Origin: Candidatus Competibacteraceae bacterium
GTDB taxonomy: Bacteria > Pseudomonadota > Gammaproteobacteria > Competibacterales > Competibacteraceae
Direction: 5' to 3'
Assembly (NCBI GenBank): GCA_016712625.1
Contig: JADJQQ010000006.1
Span: 1 to 64,000 of the forward strand
Length of the DNA: 64,000 nucleotides
Part shown: piece after piece, positions 43,153 to 52,603 of the stretch
Numbering within the stretch: position 1 is the stretch's first letter
How the letters are laid out: each line of letters starts with the position of its first letter
Notes under the pieces: model-generated
Told to the model about the DNA's origin: nothing
The model's database searches: none
The model's input: the letters and a program-made list of their open reading frames with translations, nothing else
Translations under genes and position numbers: made by a program

Positions 43153-44112
43153 TTACGGCATGGGGGTTTCGAGAAGGGAGTCGACCACGGCGGTCCACGC
43201 CTTGGCGATATTTCGCAAGTCATAACCGCCGCCGCCAACCGCGACGAGGCGACCCTCGGCGAATTCCTCGGCGATTTGGCACAGGCCGCGCGTAGCACGA
43301 CTATGCGCGCGGGCGGAGTAGTGGAGGTGGGCTAGCGGATCGCCGTCCAAACCGTCGGCGCCGCAATTCATAAAAATGAACTGCGGTTGCCATTGGCGTA
43401 GAAAATTCTCAACGTTATCCCACATCATCATGAAATCATCGTCGGCCGAAAGCGGTAGCAACGGAATGTTGAGCTTGCGACCCTTGGCCTCGCCCTTGCC
43501 GACTTCGTAGGAAAAGCCGCTTTGGGGAAAATTGTAACGGCCGTCCTCATGAATATCGGCAAAGATAACAGTGGGGTCTTTTTCGAACGGATAAAACAAA
43601 CCGTCGCCGTGATGGGCGTCGATATCGACGTAGGCGATCCGCTCCAGACTGTATTCCTGTTGCAGCAGCTTGATGGCGACGCCGACATCATTAAACACGC
43701 AAAAGCCGGAGGCGGTGTCCGGCATGCTGTGATGCAGGCCGCCAAGCGGCACGAAAATCCGCCGGAATTCGTTATTCATTATTTTGCGGGTCGCGTCGAT
43801 GACAGAACCCACTACCTTAGCCGCATCTTCGTAGACTCCTTTATAAGCGGGGGTATCGCCGAAATCCAGCAATCCCTCGCCAATTTCAGATAAAGTTTTA
43901 ACTTTATTGATATATTTTTCGGTATGAAACAAGCCGATCTGGCCTTCGGTCGCCAGTGTCGGGTAGAGAATACGTACCTGGTCGGCCAATTGGCGAATGT
44001 GCATTTCGTCCCAGAAGGCATGAATGCGATCTTCGCTGAAAGGATGATCTTCAAATCCGTAATGGCTAACTTCATCACCGGTGTAAACAGCGACCGTTCT
44101 GCTGCGTGTCAT
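43153..44112 (-). CDS. Histone deacetylase-family amidohydrolase
   Basis: 319 residues from the ATG at 44110-44112, with GAGAAG upstream; a longer frame begins 11 codons earlier without a good ribosome binding site. The fold markers are HHSMPDTASGFCVFND, YVDIDAHHGDGLFYPF (zinc-binding Asp and His) and NCGADGLDGDPLAHLHY, with the late GGGGYDLRNIA. Bacterial members hydrolyse acetylated amines such as acetylpolyamines or act in acetoin utilisation (AcuC). The aco genes lie 8 kb away, so an AcuC role is possible but not shown. Confidence 0.9.
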   Translation of the reverse strand: MTRSRTVAVYTGDEVSHYGFEDHPFSEDRIHAFWDEMHIRQLADQVRILYPTLATEGQIGLFHTEKYINKVKTLSEIGEGLLDFGDTPAYKGVYEDAAKVVGSVIDATRKIMNNEFRRIFVPLGGLHHSMPDTASGFCVFNDVGVAIKLLQQEYSLERIAYVDIDAHHGDGLFYPFEKDPTVIFADIHEDGRYNFPQSGFSYEVGKGEAKGRKLNIPLLPLSADDDFMMMWDNVENFLRQWQPQFIFMNCGADGLDGDPLAHLHYSARAHSRATRGLCQIAEEFAEGRLVAVGGGGYDLRNIAKAWTAVVDSLLETPMP

Positions 44113-44288
44113 CTGCTTCTCAAGCCTCGCCAAAGGGTATTGCAAGCTAGCGATAGATTATCATAGTCGAGTTTATTGCGCGCTTGCCGAGACGACAACG
44201 TAAACTCTTGGTGCGAGCAATTGTTATGTTAGTGATGCATTTTTTCATATGCCGCTACTTTGTTGAGGTGCCCTTATTAGGAGAACTT

Positions 44289-44726
44289 ATGATTGCAAAC
44301 GAACAACAATCGTCAGATATTTTTCCGAGCGACCGTCAACCGACGGTTCGGATCATGGCCATGCCAGCAGACACCAATCCGGGCGGGAGGATTTTCGGCG
44401 GGTGGATCATGGCGCAGATGGACGTGGCGGGGGGCATCGTGGCGCTGGAATATTCCGGTGGGCCAGTGGTTACGGTAGCGGTAACGTCCATGGAGTTCCA
44501 TAAGGCGGTGCACGTAGGCGAGTTGGTGAGCTGTTTTGCCCGTATCCAGAAAGTGGGTTCTACGTCCATCACTGTCAGAGTGGAGGTCTTCACCCAACGG
44601 GCGCACGACGGTTCACTAAAATCCACCAAGGTTACGGAAGCGGTGATTGTCTATGTGGCGGTCCAAAAGGACGGTACCCCGCGCGCGCTGCCAGAGCGGG
44701 AACCAAATTTCGGTCAGTATTGGTAG
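44289..44726 (+). CDS. yciA: Acyl-CoA thioesterase (YciA-like hotdog protein)
   Basis: About 145 residues from the ATG at 44289 (MIANEQQ), which has TTAGGAG 7 nt upstream; the frame is open for 35 more codons but those are hydrophobic and unlike the family. The hotdog domain has MAMPADTNPGGRIFGGWIMAQMD (in part) with the catalytic Asp in AQMDVAGG, and SMEFHKAVHVGELVSC. YciA enzymes hydrolyse a broad range of acyl-CoAs, releasing CoA in the cytoplasm. It stands alone between divergent genes. Confidence 0.88.
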   Translation: MIANEQQSSDIFPSDRQPTVRIMAMPADTNPGGRIFGGWIMAQMDVAGGIVALEYSGGPVVTVAVTSMEFHKAVHVGELVSCFARIQKVGSTSITVRVEVFTQRAHDGSLKSTKVTEAVIVYVAVQKDGTPRALPEREPNFGQYW

Positions 44727-44805
44727 GAATAAGAGCAAGTTAAGGCTTGGCAAGGCTCTGGATTGCGCGATCTGACCGGAATGGGTTGGCATCTCCTATA
44801 CTGAA

Positions 44806-46128
44806 ATGATCGTTTTATGGAGATTTGCGCGGTTGGATAACTTCCTTTTGGTGTTAGCAGCGTTGCTGCTAGTGGCTTTGAATGGTTTTTTCGTCGCCGT
44901 CGAGTTTGGTTTGGTCAAATTGCGACAAACGCGCATCCGCGCCCTCGTCAAACTTTACGGTTGGCGCGGGCGGATCTTGGCGACCGTGCATTCTCATCTC
45001 GATGCGTATTTATCGGCCTGCCAGTTGGGCATCACGCTGGCTTCCTTAGCCTTGGGCTGGATTGGCGAGCCGGCGTTTGCCCGTCTTCTGGAGCCGGTCT
45101 TTGAGTGGCTGGAGATCCGCTCGCCAGAATTGATCCATGTCATTTCCGTTATTTTCGCCTTCTCCACCATTACCTTTCTGCATATCGTGGTCGGCGAGCA
45201 GGCCCCTAAATCTTTGGCGATTCGCCGGCCGGAATGGGTTTCCCTCTGGTCGGCGATTCCGCTTTATATTTTCTATTGGATCATGTTCCCAGCCATCTGG
45301 GTGCTGAACAGGAGTGCGACCGGGGTGCTGCGCTTGACCGGTCTTGATAGCGGTCATGGTCATGAAACCCATTACTCCGCTGAGGAACTCAAACTGATTC
45401 TGCGCGGCAGCCTACCCTCGGAAAAAATCAATCAGGATGAATTGCAAGTCGCCGCGCACACGTTGGATTTCAGTGATCTGGAAGTGTCCGAACTGATGCG
45501 GCCCATTGGCGAAGTGACGGCGCTCTATCAAAGCCGTTCGATCGAGGAGAATCTGGAAACGATCTACCATAGCCGCTATAGCCGTTACCCTTATTTTGCG
45601 CGCGATGGAGAAGCGGTTTTAGGTATCATTCATTTGAAAGATTTGTTTCTGGCCCAGCAGCATGACAAACCCATCGACGACCTGAGGGATTATCTCCGCC
45701 CAGCGCAATACGTCGCTCCCAATACGCCGGCGCTGGAACTGTTTCGTCGCTTTCGCAAGGGCGCGCCGCATTTCGCCATCGTCGGACAAAAGAATAGCCG
45801 CGCCGAAGGGTTCATTACCCTCGACGATATGCTGGGCGCGCTGGTCGGGGTGATTCGCGATGAGTTTCGGCAAGGTCACAACGATTGGGTGCGATTGGAC
45901 GACAATACCTTGATGGGTAAAGGTAGCCTGCCCATTTTTTCGCTGGAGCGGGAATTGGGCATTGAGATTGAGAATGACAATGTCGATTCGGTCGGTGGGC
46001 TGGTCATGTGGAAATTAGGTGACGTACCGCATGAAGGCCAGAAAGTTAAATTTGGCCAGTTCGATGTGGTGGTGAAGAAAATGAACGGCCCGCGCATTAT
46101 GTTGGTAAGGGTCTATCCGAAGGAGTAG
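44806..46128 (+). CDS. CNNM/DUF21-CBS membrane protein (hemolysin-family, CorC-type)
   Basis: A 440-residue protein. Four hydrophobic segments at the start form the DUF21/CNNM transmembrane domain (LNGFFVAVEFGLVKLRQTRI, VGEQAPKSLAIRRPEW). Two CBS motifs follow (LMRPIGEVTALY, then FAIVGQKNSRAEGFITLDDMLGAL in part). A C-terminal CorC/HlyC domain ends in KFGQFDVVVKKMNGPRI. Relatives are linked to Mg2+ or Co2+ efflux; 'hemolysin' is a historic label. Its last 32 nt overlap the convergent oxoprolinase gene. Confidence 0.88.
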   Translation: MIVLWRFARLDNFLLVLAALLLVALNGFFVAVEFGLVKLRQTRIRALVKLYGWRGRILATVHSHLDAYLSACQLGITLASLALGWIGEPAFARLLEPVFEWLEIRSPELIHVISVIFAFSTITFLHIVVGEQAPKSLAIRRPEWVSLWSAIPLYIFYWIMFPAIWVLNRSATGVLRLTGLDSGHGHETHYSAEELKLILRGSLPSEKINQDELQVAAHTLDFSDLEVSELMRPIGEVTALYQSRSIEENLETIYHSRYSRYPYFARDGEAVLGIIHLKDLFLAQQHDKPIDDLRDYLRPAQYVAPNTPALELFRRFRKGAPHFAIVGQKNSRAEGFITLDDMLGALVGVIRDEFRQGHNDWVRLDDNTLMGKGSLPIFSLERELGIEIENDNVDSVGGLVMWKLGDVPHEGQKVKFGQFDVVVKKMNGPRIMLVRVYPKE

Positions 46129-49100
46129 ATTGAGGCGTAACGGCCTCCAAACCAGAGCGGCCATGGCCCCCGCCGCCCGGCGTTTCAATAACGAAAGTGT
46201 CGCCGGGCTGAACCGTAACTTGCGCTGTGCCCGGCAGTTCCTCGACAGAGCCATCAACCCGTTCGATGGCATTGCGGCCGATCTGTCCCGGTTCGCCGCC
46301 GGCTAAACCGTAGGGCGGAATACGGCGGTGACCGGAGAGGATCGCGGCGGTCATCGGCTCCAAAAAGCGGATGCGGCGAATCACGCCATCGCCGCCCCGC
46401 CAGCGACCCGCTCCACCGCTGTGTTGGCGAATCCGAAAGTCTTCGACTCGCACCGGGAAGCGCCATTCCAATACTTCTGGGTCGGTCAGCCGAGAATTGG
46501 TCATGTGGGTCTGCACCGCCGAAGCGCCGTTGAAGCCCGATCCCGCGCCCGCGCCGCCACAGATCGTTTCATAATATTGATGCCGCTCATTGCCAAAAGT
46601 GAAATTATTCATCGTCCCTTGGGCCGCCGCCATCACTCCCAGCGCGCCATAGAGGGCATCGACGATGCATTGCGAAGTTTCGACATTGCCGGCCACGACC
46701 GCCGCTGGCGGCTGGGGATCGAGCAGTGAGCCTTGCGGAATCACGATGTCCAGCGGGCGCAGACAACCGGCGTTCAGCGGGATGTCGTCGTCCACCAACG
46801 TTCGAAATACATACAGCACCGCCGCCAAACCGACCGCGCGCGGCGCGTTGAAATTATTGGCCAGTTGCGATGAGGTGCCGGTAAAGTCGATTTTGGCCGA
46901 ACGCCGCGCCCGATCCAGGGTAATGGCGACCCGAATCACCGCGCCATGGTCCAGTTCGTAGCTGAATTGGCCGTCTTGCAGGCGATCCAGCGCCCGCCGC
47001 ACCTGTTCGGCGGCATTGTCCTGAACATGTCGCATATAAGCGTTGACGGTCTCTAATCCGAAATGGCTCACCATCATCCGCAGTTCGCGGGCGCCTTTTT
47101 CATTAGCGGCGATTTGCGCGTGCAGGTCGGCCAGATTCTGTTGCGGATTGCGTACCGGCCAAGGGCCAGCGTTGAGTCGGGCCAACAATTCTGATTCGAG
47201 AAACCGGCCGCTGGCCACCAATTGAAAGTTATCCAGCAACACCCCTTCCTGCTCGATAGTCACACTGTTGGGCGGCATCGAACCAGGGGTGATGCCGCCG
47301 ATGTCGGCATGGTGGCCACGCGAGGCGACATAGAACAGCAATGCTTGTCCCGTTTTGTCGAAAACCGGGGTGATGACCGTGATATCCGGCAGATGGGTGC
47401 CGCCGCTGTAGGGCGCGTTGCTGGCGTACACGTCGCCCGGCTGAAAGCGACCGTCGTTGGCTTGCATGAGCGCCTGCACGGCCGTGCCCATTGAGCCGAG
47501 ATGCACGGGGATGTGCGGGGCATTGGCGATCAATTGGCCGTCCCGATCAAACAGCGCGCAGGAAAAGTCCAGGCGCTCCTTGATGTTGACCGAATGAGCG
47601 GTGTTAGCCAGCGTCACGCCCATCTGTTCGGCAATCGCCATGAATAGGTTATTAAACACTTCCAGCAGAATGGGATCGACGGTCGTGCCCAGCGCGATTT
47701 GGCGCGGGCGCGGCTGGCAGCGGGTCAATACCAGATCGTGGCGTGGCGTCACTTCAGCGCGCCAACCGGGCTCGAGCAGCGTGGTCGCACCGGTTTCGCT
47801 GATGATTGCCGGGCCGGTCAGCGTGGCGGCGGGCGGTAACTGGGCACGCCGATAGAGCGGGGCGTCGGTGTCGGCTCCCGCAAAGTGCAAGCGAATGCGG
47901 GTTGTCGGTAGCGGTGGTTCCGTGCCAGCGGTCGGCGCGGGTTTCGTTTCCTTGGCGCTGGCGTTCACGCCAATGATCTCGACCGTGGCTGCTTCGATAA
48001 TCAGTGCTTTATCGGGAAAAATAAAGCCGTAGCGTTGGCGGTGAGTAGCGGCAAAGTGGGTCGATAGCGCGCTGAAGTTCCCAGCGGGGATGCTCAACGC
48101 GCTATCGCTGCCCGCGTAGCGCATGTGGACGATGCGAACAGCCCGAATTTGATCGGGCGAAACCCCATGTTCGACCATCTCCGCGCGTCCAGCGTGTTCC
48201 AGTTCGGCAAAAATTTGATCAAGCGGGTCTATCGCCGCCGCGGTTAATGGTGTTTCGATCGCCTGTTCCTTCAGCAATCGGGCGTTGGCCAGCCCCATGC
48301 CGTAAGCGGACAGGACACCGGCCAATGGATGAATGAACACGGTTGACATGCCCAGTGCATCCGCCACCGCGCAGGCGTGTTGGCCACCCGCGCCGCCGAA
48401 ACAGCACAACGTGTATTCGGTGACATCGTAACCGCGCTGGGTCGAGATTTGTTTGATCGCGTTAGCAATATTTTCAATCGCAATTTTCAGAAAACCCTCG
48501 GCCAGTTCCACCGACGTGTAGCTTTTGCCGGTGGCCGTCTGGATAGTGTGCGCCAGGGCGGCAAATTGCTGGCGCACAACTTCCTGATCCAACGGTTGAT
48601 CTTGCTGAGAGCCAAAGACATGTGGAAAGAAATCGGGCTGAAGCCGGCCCAGCAGCAGGTTGCAGTCAGTGACAGTCAGCGGCCCACCTCGCCGGTAACA
48701 GGCTGGCCCTGGATTAGCTCCCGCCGATTCTGGCCCCACCCGCAGACGGGTTCCGTCAAAGTGGCAAATCGAACCGCCACCCGCCGCAACCGTTTGAATA
48801 TGCAACATCGGCGCGCGTAGCCGTACACCGGCGATGTGGGTTTCAAAAGCGCGTTCGTATTCGCCGGCGTAATGGGCGACATCGGTGGACGTGCCGCCCA
48901 TATCGAAGGTGACGATGCGCGCGAAACCCGCTTGAGCGGCGGTATGCGCCGCGCCGACAATGCCGCCGGCCGGGCCAGAGAGAATGCTGTCCTTCCCTTG
49001 AAAATGGTGAGCGTCGGTCAAGCCGCCATTGGATTGCATGAAGAACAGGCGCGCTCCGCCCAGCTCGCGGCTGACTTGATCGACGTAACGGCGAAGCAGG

Positions 49101-49771
49101 GGCGACAGATAGGCGTCCACGACGGTGGTATCACCGCGCCCGACCAGCTTCATGAGCGGACTGACCTGGTGTGAGACCGAAATTTGGCCGAAGCCGATTT
49201 CTTTGGCTAACTGAGCCTCTTGTCGCTCGTGATCGGGATAACGATAACCGTGCAGAAACACGATGGCGACGGCGCGAATACCCGCCTGATGGGCCTGTTG
49301 CAAGGCGCGGCGAGCGTGATCGGCGTCAAAGGGCGCGATGATTTCGCCATGGGCTGAAACCCGTTCCCGTACCTCAGCCACCCGTTCGTAGAGCAATTCC
49401 GGCAACACGATCTGGCGGGCGAACAGTTTGGGCCGATTTTGATAACCGATCCGCAACGCATCCCGAAAGCCTTGTGTGATCAGCAACAATGTCCGGTCGC
49501 CTTTGCGCTCCAGCAGGGCATTGGTGGCGACCGTGGTGCCTATTTTGACGGCTGTGATTTGCTGGGCCGGAATGGGTTGATCGGCGGCAATAGCCAGCAG
49601 GTCGCGGATGCCTTGCACCGCGGCGTCGGCATAGTGCTCCGGGTTATCGGAAAGCAGTTTGTGGGTCAACAAGCGGCCGTCGGGGCAACGGGCGACGATA
49701 TCGGTAAAGGTACCGCCCCGGTCGATCCAGAACTGCCAGCCGGCGGATGGAGGTAAAGGCGTCGCTGTCAT
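46097..49771 (-). CDS. Fused hydantoinase/5-oxoprolinase (HyuA-HyuB)
   Basis: About 1224 residues from the ATG at 49769-49771; an in-frame ATG 12 codons earlier also exists. Residues to about 690 form the HyuA ATPase-like half (FWIDRGGTFTDIVA, TFDMGGTSTDVAHY) and the rest the HyuB half (SVNIKERLDFSCALFD, SRGHHADIGGITPGSMPP and the glycine-rich GGGHGRSG end). This length and order match ATP-dependent 5-oxoprolinase, which opens 5-oxoproline to glutamate; hydantoinase or carboxylase roles exist in the family. A sigma-54 regulator gene lies just upstream on the same strand. Confidence 0.92.
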   Translation of the reverse strand: MTATPLPPSAGWQFWIDRGGTFTDIVARCPDGRLLTHKLLSDNPEHYADAAVQGIRDLLAIAADQPIPAQQITAVKIGTTVATNALLERKGDRTLLLITQGFRDALRIGYQNRPKLFARQIVLPELLYERVAEVRERVSAHGEIIAPFDADHARRALQQAHQAGIRAVAIVFLHGYRYPDHERQEAQLAKEIGFGQISVSHQVSPLMKLVGRGDTTVVDAYLSPLLRRYVDQVSRELGGARLFFMQSNGGLTDAHHFQGKDSILSGPAGGIVGAAHTAAQAGFARIVTFDMGGTSTDVAHYAGEYERAFETHIAGVRLRAPMLHIQTVAAGGGSICHFDGTRLRVGPESAGANPGPACYRRGGPLTVTDCNLLLGRLQPDFFPHVFGSQQDQPLDQEVVRQQFAALAHTIQTATGKSYTSVELAEGFLKIAIENIANAIKQISTQRGYDVTEYTLCCFGGAGGQHACAVADALGMSTVFIHPLAGVLSAYGMGLANARLLKEQAIETPLTAAAIDPLDQIFAELEHAGRAEMVEHGVSPDQIRAVRIVHMRYAGSDSALSIPAGNFSALSTHFAATHRQRYGFIFPDKALIIEAATVEIIGVNASAKETKPAPTAGTEPPLPTTRIRLHFAGADTDAPLYRRAQLPPAATLTGPAIISETGATTLLEPGWRAEVTPRHDLVLTRCQPRPRQIALGTTVDPILLEVFNNLFMAIAEQMGVTLANTAHSVNIKERLDFSCALFDRDGQLIANAPHIPVHLGSMGTAVQALMQANDGRFQPGDVYASNAPYSGGTHLPDITVITPVFDKTGQALLFYVASRGHHADIGGITPGSMPPNSVTIEQEGVLLDNFQLVASGRFLESELLARLNAGPWPVRNPQQNLADLHAQIAANEKGARELRMMVSHFGLETVNAYMRHVQDNAAEQVRRALDRLQDGQFSYELDHGAVIRVAITLDRARRSAKIDFTGTSSQLANNFNAPRAVGLAAVLYVFRTLVDDDIPLNAGCLRPLDIVIPQGSLLDPQPPAAVVAGNVETSQCIVDALYGALGVMAAAQGTMNNFTFGNERHQYYETICGGAGAGSGFNGASAVQTHMTNSRLTDPEVLEWRFPVRVEDFRIRQHSGGAGRWRGGDGVIRRIRFLEPMTAAILSGHRRIPPYGLAGGEPGQIGRNAIERVDGSVEELPGTAQVTVQPGDTFVIETPGGGGHGRSGLEAVTPQSTPSDRPLPT

Positions 49772-49827
49772 CTGGCCATTTGAGCGCATCAACCGGCTCG
49801 TCGGCAAGATGCGCTCAAATGGTAAGC

Positions 49828-51768
49828 TTAGGGCGTCGGATAGACACGCGGTTGAATCTTGTGTTTGTGGAGCTTGCGGTACAGGGTGTTACGGCTGACC
49901 CCCAATTGCGCGGCGGTACTGCTAATGTTCCAGCCGTGATGATTTAAATGGCGTAACAGCGCGTCGCGTTCGGCTTGCGCCAGGCCACTGGCGGTATCAC
50001 ACGCCAAGCGATGGGGCGTCGAATTGGCGATTTCGTTCGGCAAATCCTCGACCCGAATCAGGTTGTCTTCGCAGAGCGCCACCGCGGTGCGCAACACGTT
50101 GCGCAATTGACGGATATTGCCGGGCCATGAGTAGGCGTCCAGCGCCGCGAAGGCGTCTTCAGCGAGGCGCACATTGGCGCCGTCGCTTTCCGTCGCCAGC
50201 AATGTGTGGATCAGCAATTCCCGATCCATCCGCTCGCGCAAGGCGGGTATCCTCAATTCCAACCCATTGAGCCGGTAATACAAATCTTCACGAAACGCGC
50301 CGCTGGCGATGGCGTCCAGCAAATTACGGTGCGTCGCGCTGATCACGTACAAATCCACCGGCACCGGGGTATCGCTACCAAGCGGCAAGACTTCCTTGGC
50401 TTCCAGGACCCGCAGCAGCCGAGTCTGCAACAGCAATGGCATATCGCCGATCTCGTCCAAAAACAAAGTGCCGCCATTGGCTTGCAGAATCTTGCCGCGT
50501 CGGCCTTCTTGGCGCGCGCCAGTGAATGCGCCATATTTGTAGCCGAACAACTCGCTTTCGATCAGATTTTCCGGGATGGCGGCGCAGTTCACCGCCACGA
50601 ATGGATTGTGAGCGCGGGCGCTGGCGTCGTGAATGGCTTTGGTGAAAATTTCCTTGCCGGTGCCGGTCTCTCCCGTTAGCAGAATGCTGACCCGTTTGTT
50701 CATCACCCGCTGAGCGCAACGGACGTTGTAGGCCATCAAGGGGTCGGTTTCCGCGAATCCTTCCAGAGCTGCTGAAGGCAAGGGCGGCGATAAAGATTTG
50801 ACAGCGGTTGCGGTGGAGCGAGGCGGATGACTGGCTGGTTGGCGCTCGGTTCGGTGCAGCAAAGCGAAAAACGCTTGGCCGGTCTGGTCGCGGATCGGCC
50901 ACAGCGTTCCAGAGCGATTAAGGGCATGGCCCAGCAGATGCTCCAGACCGCTAACAAAGAGCGCACTGATCGGTTGGCCGATAGTTTGGGTGCGGGGCTG
51001 TTGCAGTTGATCGGACGCCGTTTGGTTGATGGCCAAAATGCAGCCGTTCTCATCAAACGCCAACAAGCCCTCGCTACCTTGGCCGATAAATTCCGGTCGC
51101 CGATGGAAGCGTAACACCCACTGCTTGCGGAAAAGGTGTAGAAAATAATGGTACTCCATCGTTCGGGCGCTCAAGGCGGCCAGAGCCAGGGTATGGAGCT
51201 GGCTTTGCTTGGAATCCTGGGAAGTGACCGAGGAGATATCCAAAACCACCAGCAACTGGCCTTCGGGATCAAAGATGGGGGCTGCCGAACAGGTGAGCTT
51301 GGCGTGCTGGCTGCGGAAATGCTCGTCGCCATGCACCGTCAGCGCTTTTCGTTCGATCAAGGCGGTGCCGATGCCGTTGGTGCCTTCGTTGGCTTCGTCC
51401 CAGAGCGCGCCCAACCATAAGCCCGATTGCTCGAACGATTTTTGCAGGCTGCCATCCGCCGTCCAGTTCACGATCACGCCATCGCTATCGGTCAGAATAA
51501 TGGCAAAACCCGAACCCGCGATCCGCTGATAAAGGTGGCTGGTTTCGATCTTGGCAATTTCCAGGAACGCCTTCAGGCGTTCCTGCCGCTCGCGCACTGA
51601 GGTCGATTCGAGCACTTGCGTGCGATGGAAACGAGCAGGATCGATGCCGCGGTGTTCGGCGCACCGGAGCCAGGAACGCTCGATGCTGGTTTCTAGCAAA
51701 GGTCGGGGGGTAGTGCCTTGCACGACGGACAAAACCAGATCCGCGTGCGCCACCGTCTTCTTCAGCAT
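49828..51768 (-). CDS. acoR: Sigma-54-dependent acetoin operon activator AcoR
   Basis: About 646 residues from the ATG at 51766-51768 (MLKKTV). A GAF-type sensor domain occupies about 60-210, with a PAS-like region after it. The AAA+ domain carries Walker A LLTGETGTGKEIF, the sigma-54 contact loop GAFTGARQEGRRGKI and FLDEIGDMPLLLQ. A Fis-type HTH ends the protein (SSTAAQLGVSRNTLYRKLHKHKI). Divergent placement next to the acoXABC genes supports control of acetoin breakdown, with acetoin or acetaldehyde as expected inducer. Confidence 0.92.
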   Translation of the reverse strand: MLKKTVAHADLVLSVVQGTTPRPLLETSIERSWLRCAEHRGIDPARFHRTQVLESTSVRERQERLKAFLEIAKIETSHLYQRIAGSGFAIILTDSDGVIVNWTADGSLQKSFEQSGLWLGALWDEANEGTNGIGTALIERKALTVHGDEHFRSQHAKLTCSAAPIFDPEGQLLVVLDISSVTSQDSKQSQLHTLALAALSARTMEYHYFLHLFRKQWVLRFHRRPEFIGQGSEGLLAFDENGCILAINQTASDQLQQPRTQTIGQPISALFVSGLEHLLGHALNRSGTLWPIRDQTGQAFFALLHRTERQPASHPPRSTATAVKSLSPPLPSAALEGFAETDPLMAYNVRCAQRVMNKRVSILLTGETGTGKEIFTKAIHDASARAHNPFVAVNCAAIPENLIESELFGYKYGAFTGARQEGRRGKILQANGGTLFLDEIGDMPLLLQTRLLRVLEAKEVLPLGSDTPVPVDLYVISATHRNLLDAIASGAFREDLYYRLNGLELRIPALRERMDRELLIHTLLATESDGANVRLAEDAFAALDAYSWPGNIRQLRNVLRTAVALCEDNLIRVEDLPNEIANSTPHRLACDTASGLAQAERDALLRHLNHHGWNISSTAAQLGVSRNTLYRKLHKHKIQPRVYPTP

Positions 51769-51792
51769 GGTCTCTCCTCTCGCGGCAACCAC

Positions 51793-52564
51793 GCTTTAAT
51801 CTAAAGCAGGGCCAATGATTGCCAAGGCGAACCGGTGATGACTCAGGTTGGATGATTTAACTATAGACGTTTTTGGCGGATTTTCAGGAAATCTCGCCCC
51901 TTGTATAACACACTATGACAATCACTGGTTAAAGGTGCCGAGTTGTAATGGGCCGTTCCAGCGCCGCTAACAGCGGGTGTGACAATTATTTCGCGACTCT
52001 GTTATGTGGTTTTTGGGTAGAGCAGACTAATAATGATTTTTTTATATTAAAACAATATCTTAAAATACCTTACCTGTATGCTCGGGTTGGTATGATTTTT
52101 GACATAATATCTCTCAGGTCAGTATTGGCGCTCCACCAAGCTTGACGCCCATCAAGATTGCCGGGCGATTCGGGTACCACCGAAACCGTTCCAAAGGCAA
52201 CACCCCGTCATCGACGGGGCCAATGATGCGAACACCGGTTCGCGCTGATCACCAAAGAGGAAGTCACCGTGAAAGCACATCATCTCCGGCACGCATCGTT
52301 TGCCCGCCAGAGTCGGTTTATCCGGCTCAGATATCGTCGAGCGCAGCGCCGCTTCAGCTAAACCGCGCTTTCGATCCAACCCTTCGGTTCATTCGACACG
52401 GTTTCAATAGAACCGAGCATCTCAGTCGCCGCGCTTTCGTTATTCGCGGGATGGTGGCTCTGATAGCGAACCCGTCGGCTTGGGATGAACGTTGAGACCG
52501 TTGCTGGAAAAACGTTAGCCGCTGTAGGTGTTGGATCGACTTTTTAAGTCGTGCGCGCTGTGAA
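51793..52564. other. Long divergent intergenic region between acoR and the aco operon
   Basis: About 770 nt without a believable gene. The first 350 nt are AT-rich; two TGACAAT copies at 51914-51920 and 51979-51985 could belong to activator sites. A perfect hairpin CCCCGTC-ATC-GACGGGG lies at 52203-52219 without a T tract. The second half is GC-rich with short frames only. Upstream activator sites for AcoR are expected here; assignment is inference. Confidence 0.35.
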
Positions 52565-52580
52565 TGGCAAGTAGAGCGCC
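52565..52580 (+). promoter_or_regulatory. Candidate sigma-54 promoter of the aco operon
   Basis: TGGCAAG-TAGA-GCGCC keeps the essential GG and GC dinucleotides with 10 nt between them, as in -24/-12 promoters. The -24 half is close to consensus (TGGCACG), but the -12 half (GCGCC for TTGCA) is weak. It lies 24 nt before the ATG of acoX, beside an AcoR-type activator gene. The assignment is tentative. Confidence 0.35.
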
Positions 52581-52603
52581 CTCGTTTGGGGATAATCGAC
52601 GAC

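Noticed and set aside
52280..52305. GGCACG followed by TTTGC as a sigma-54 promoter
   Set aside because: The spacing between GG and GC is 12 nt instead of 10, and it is about 300 nt from the operon start.
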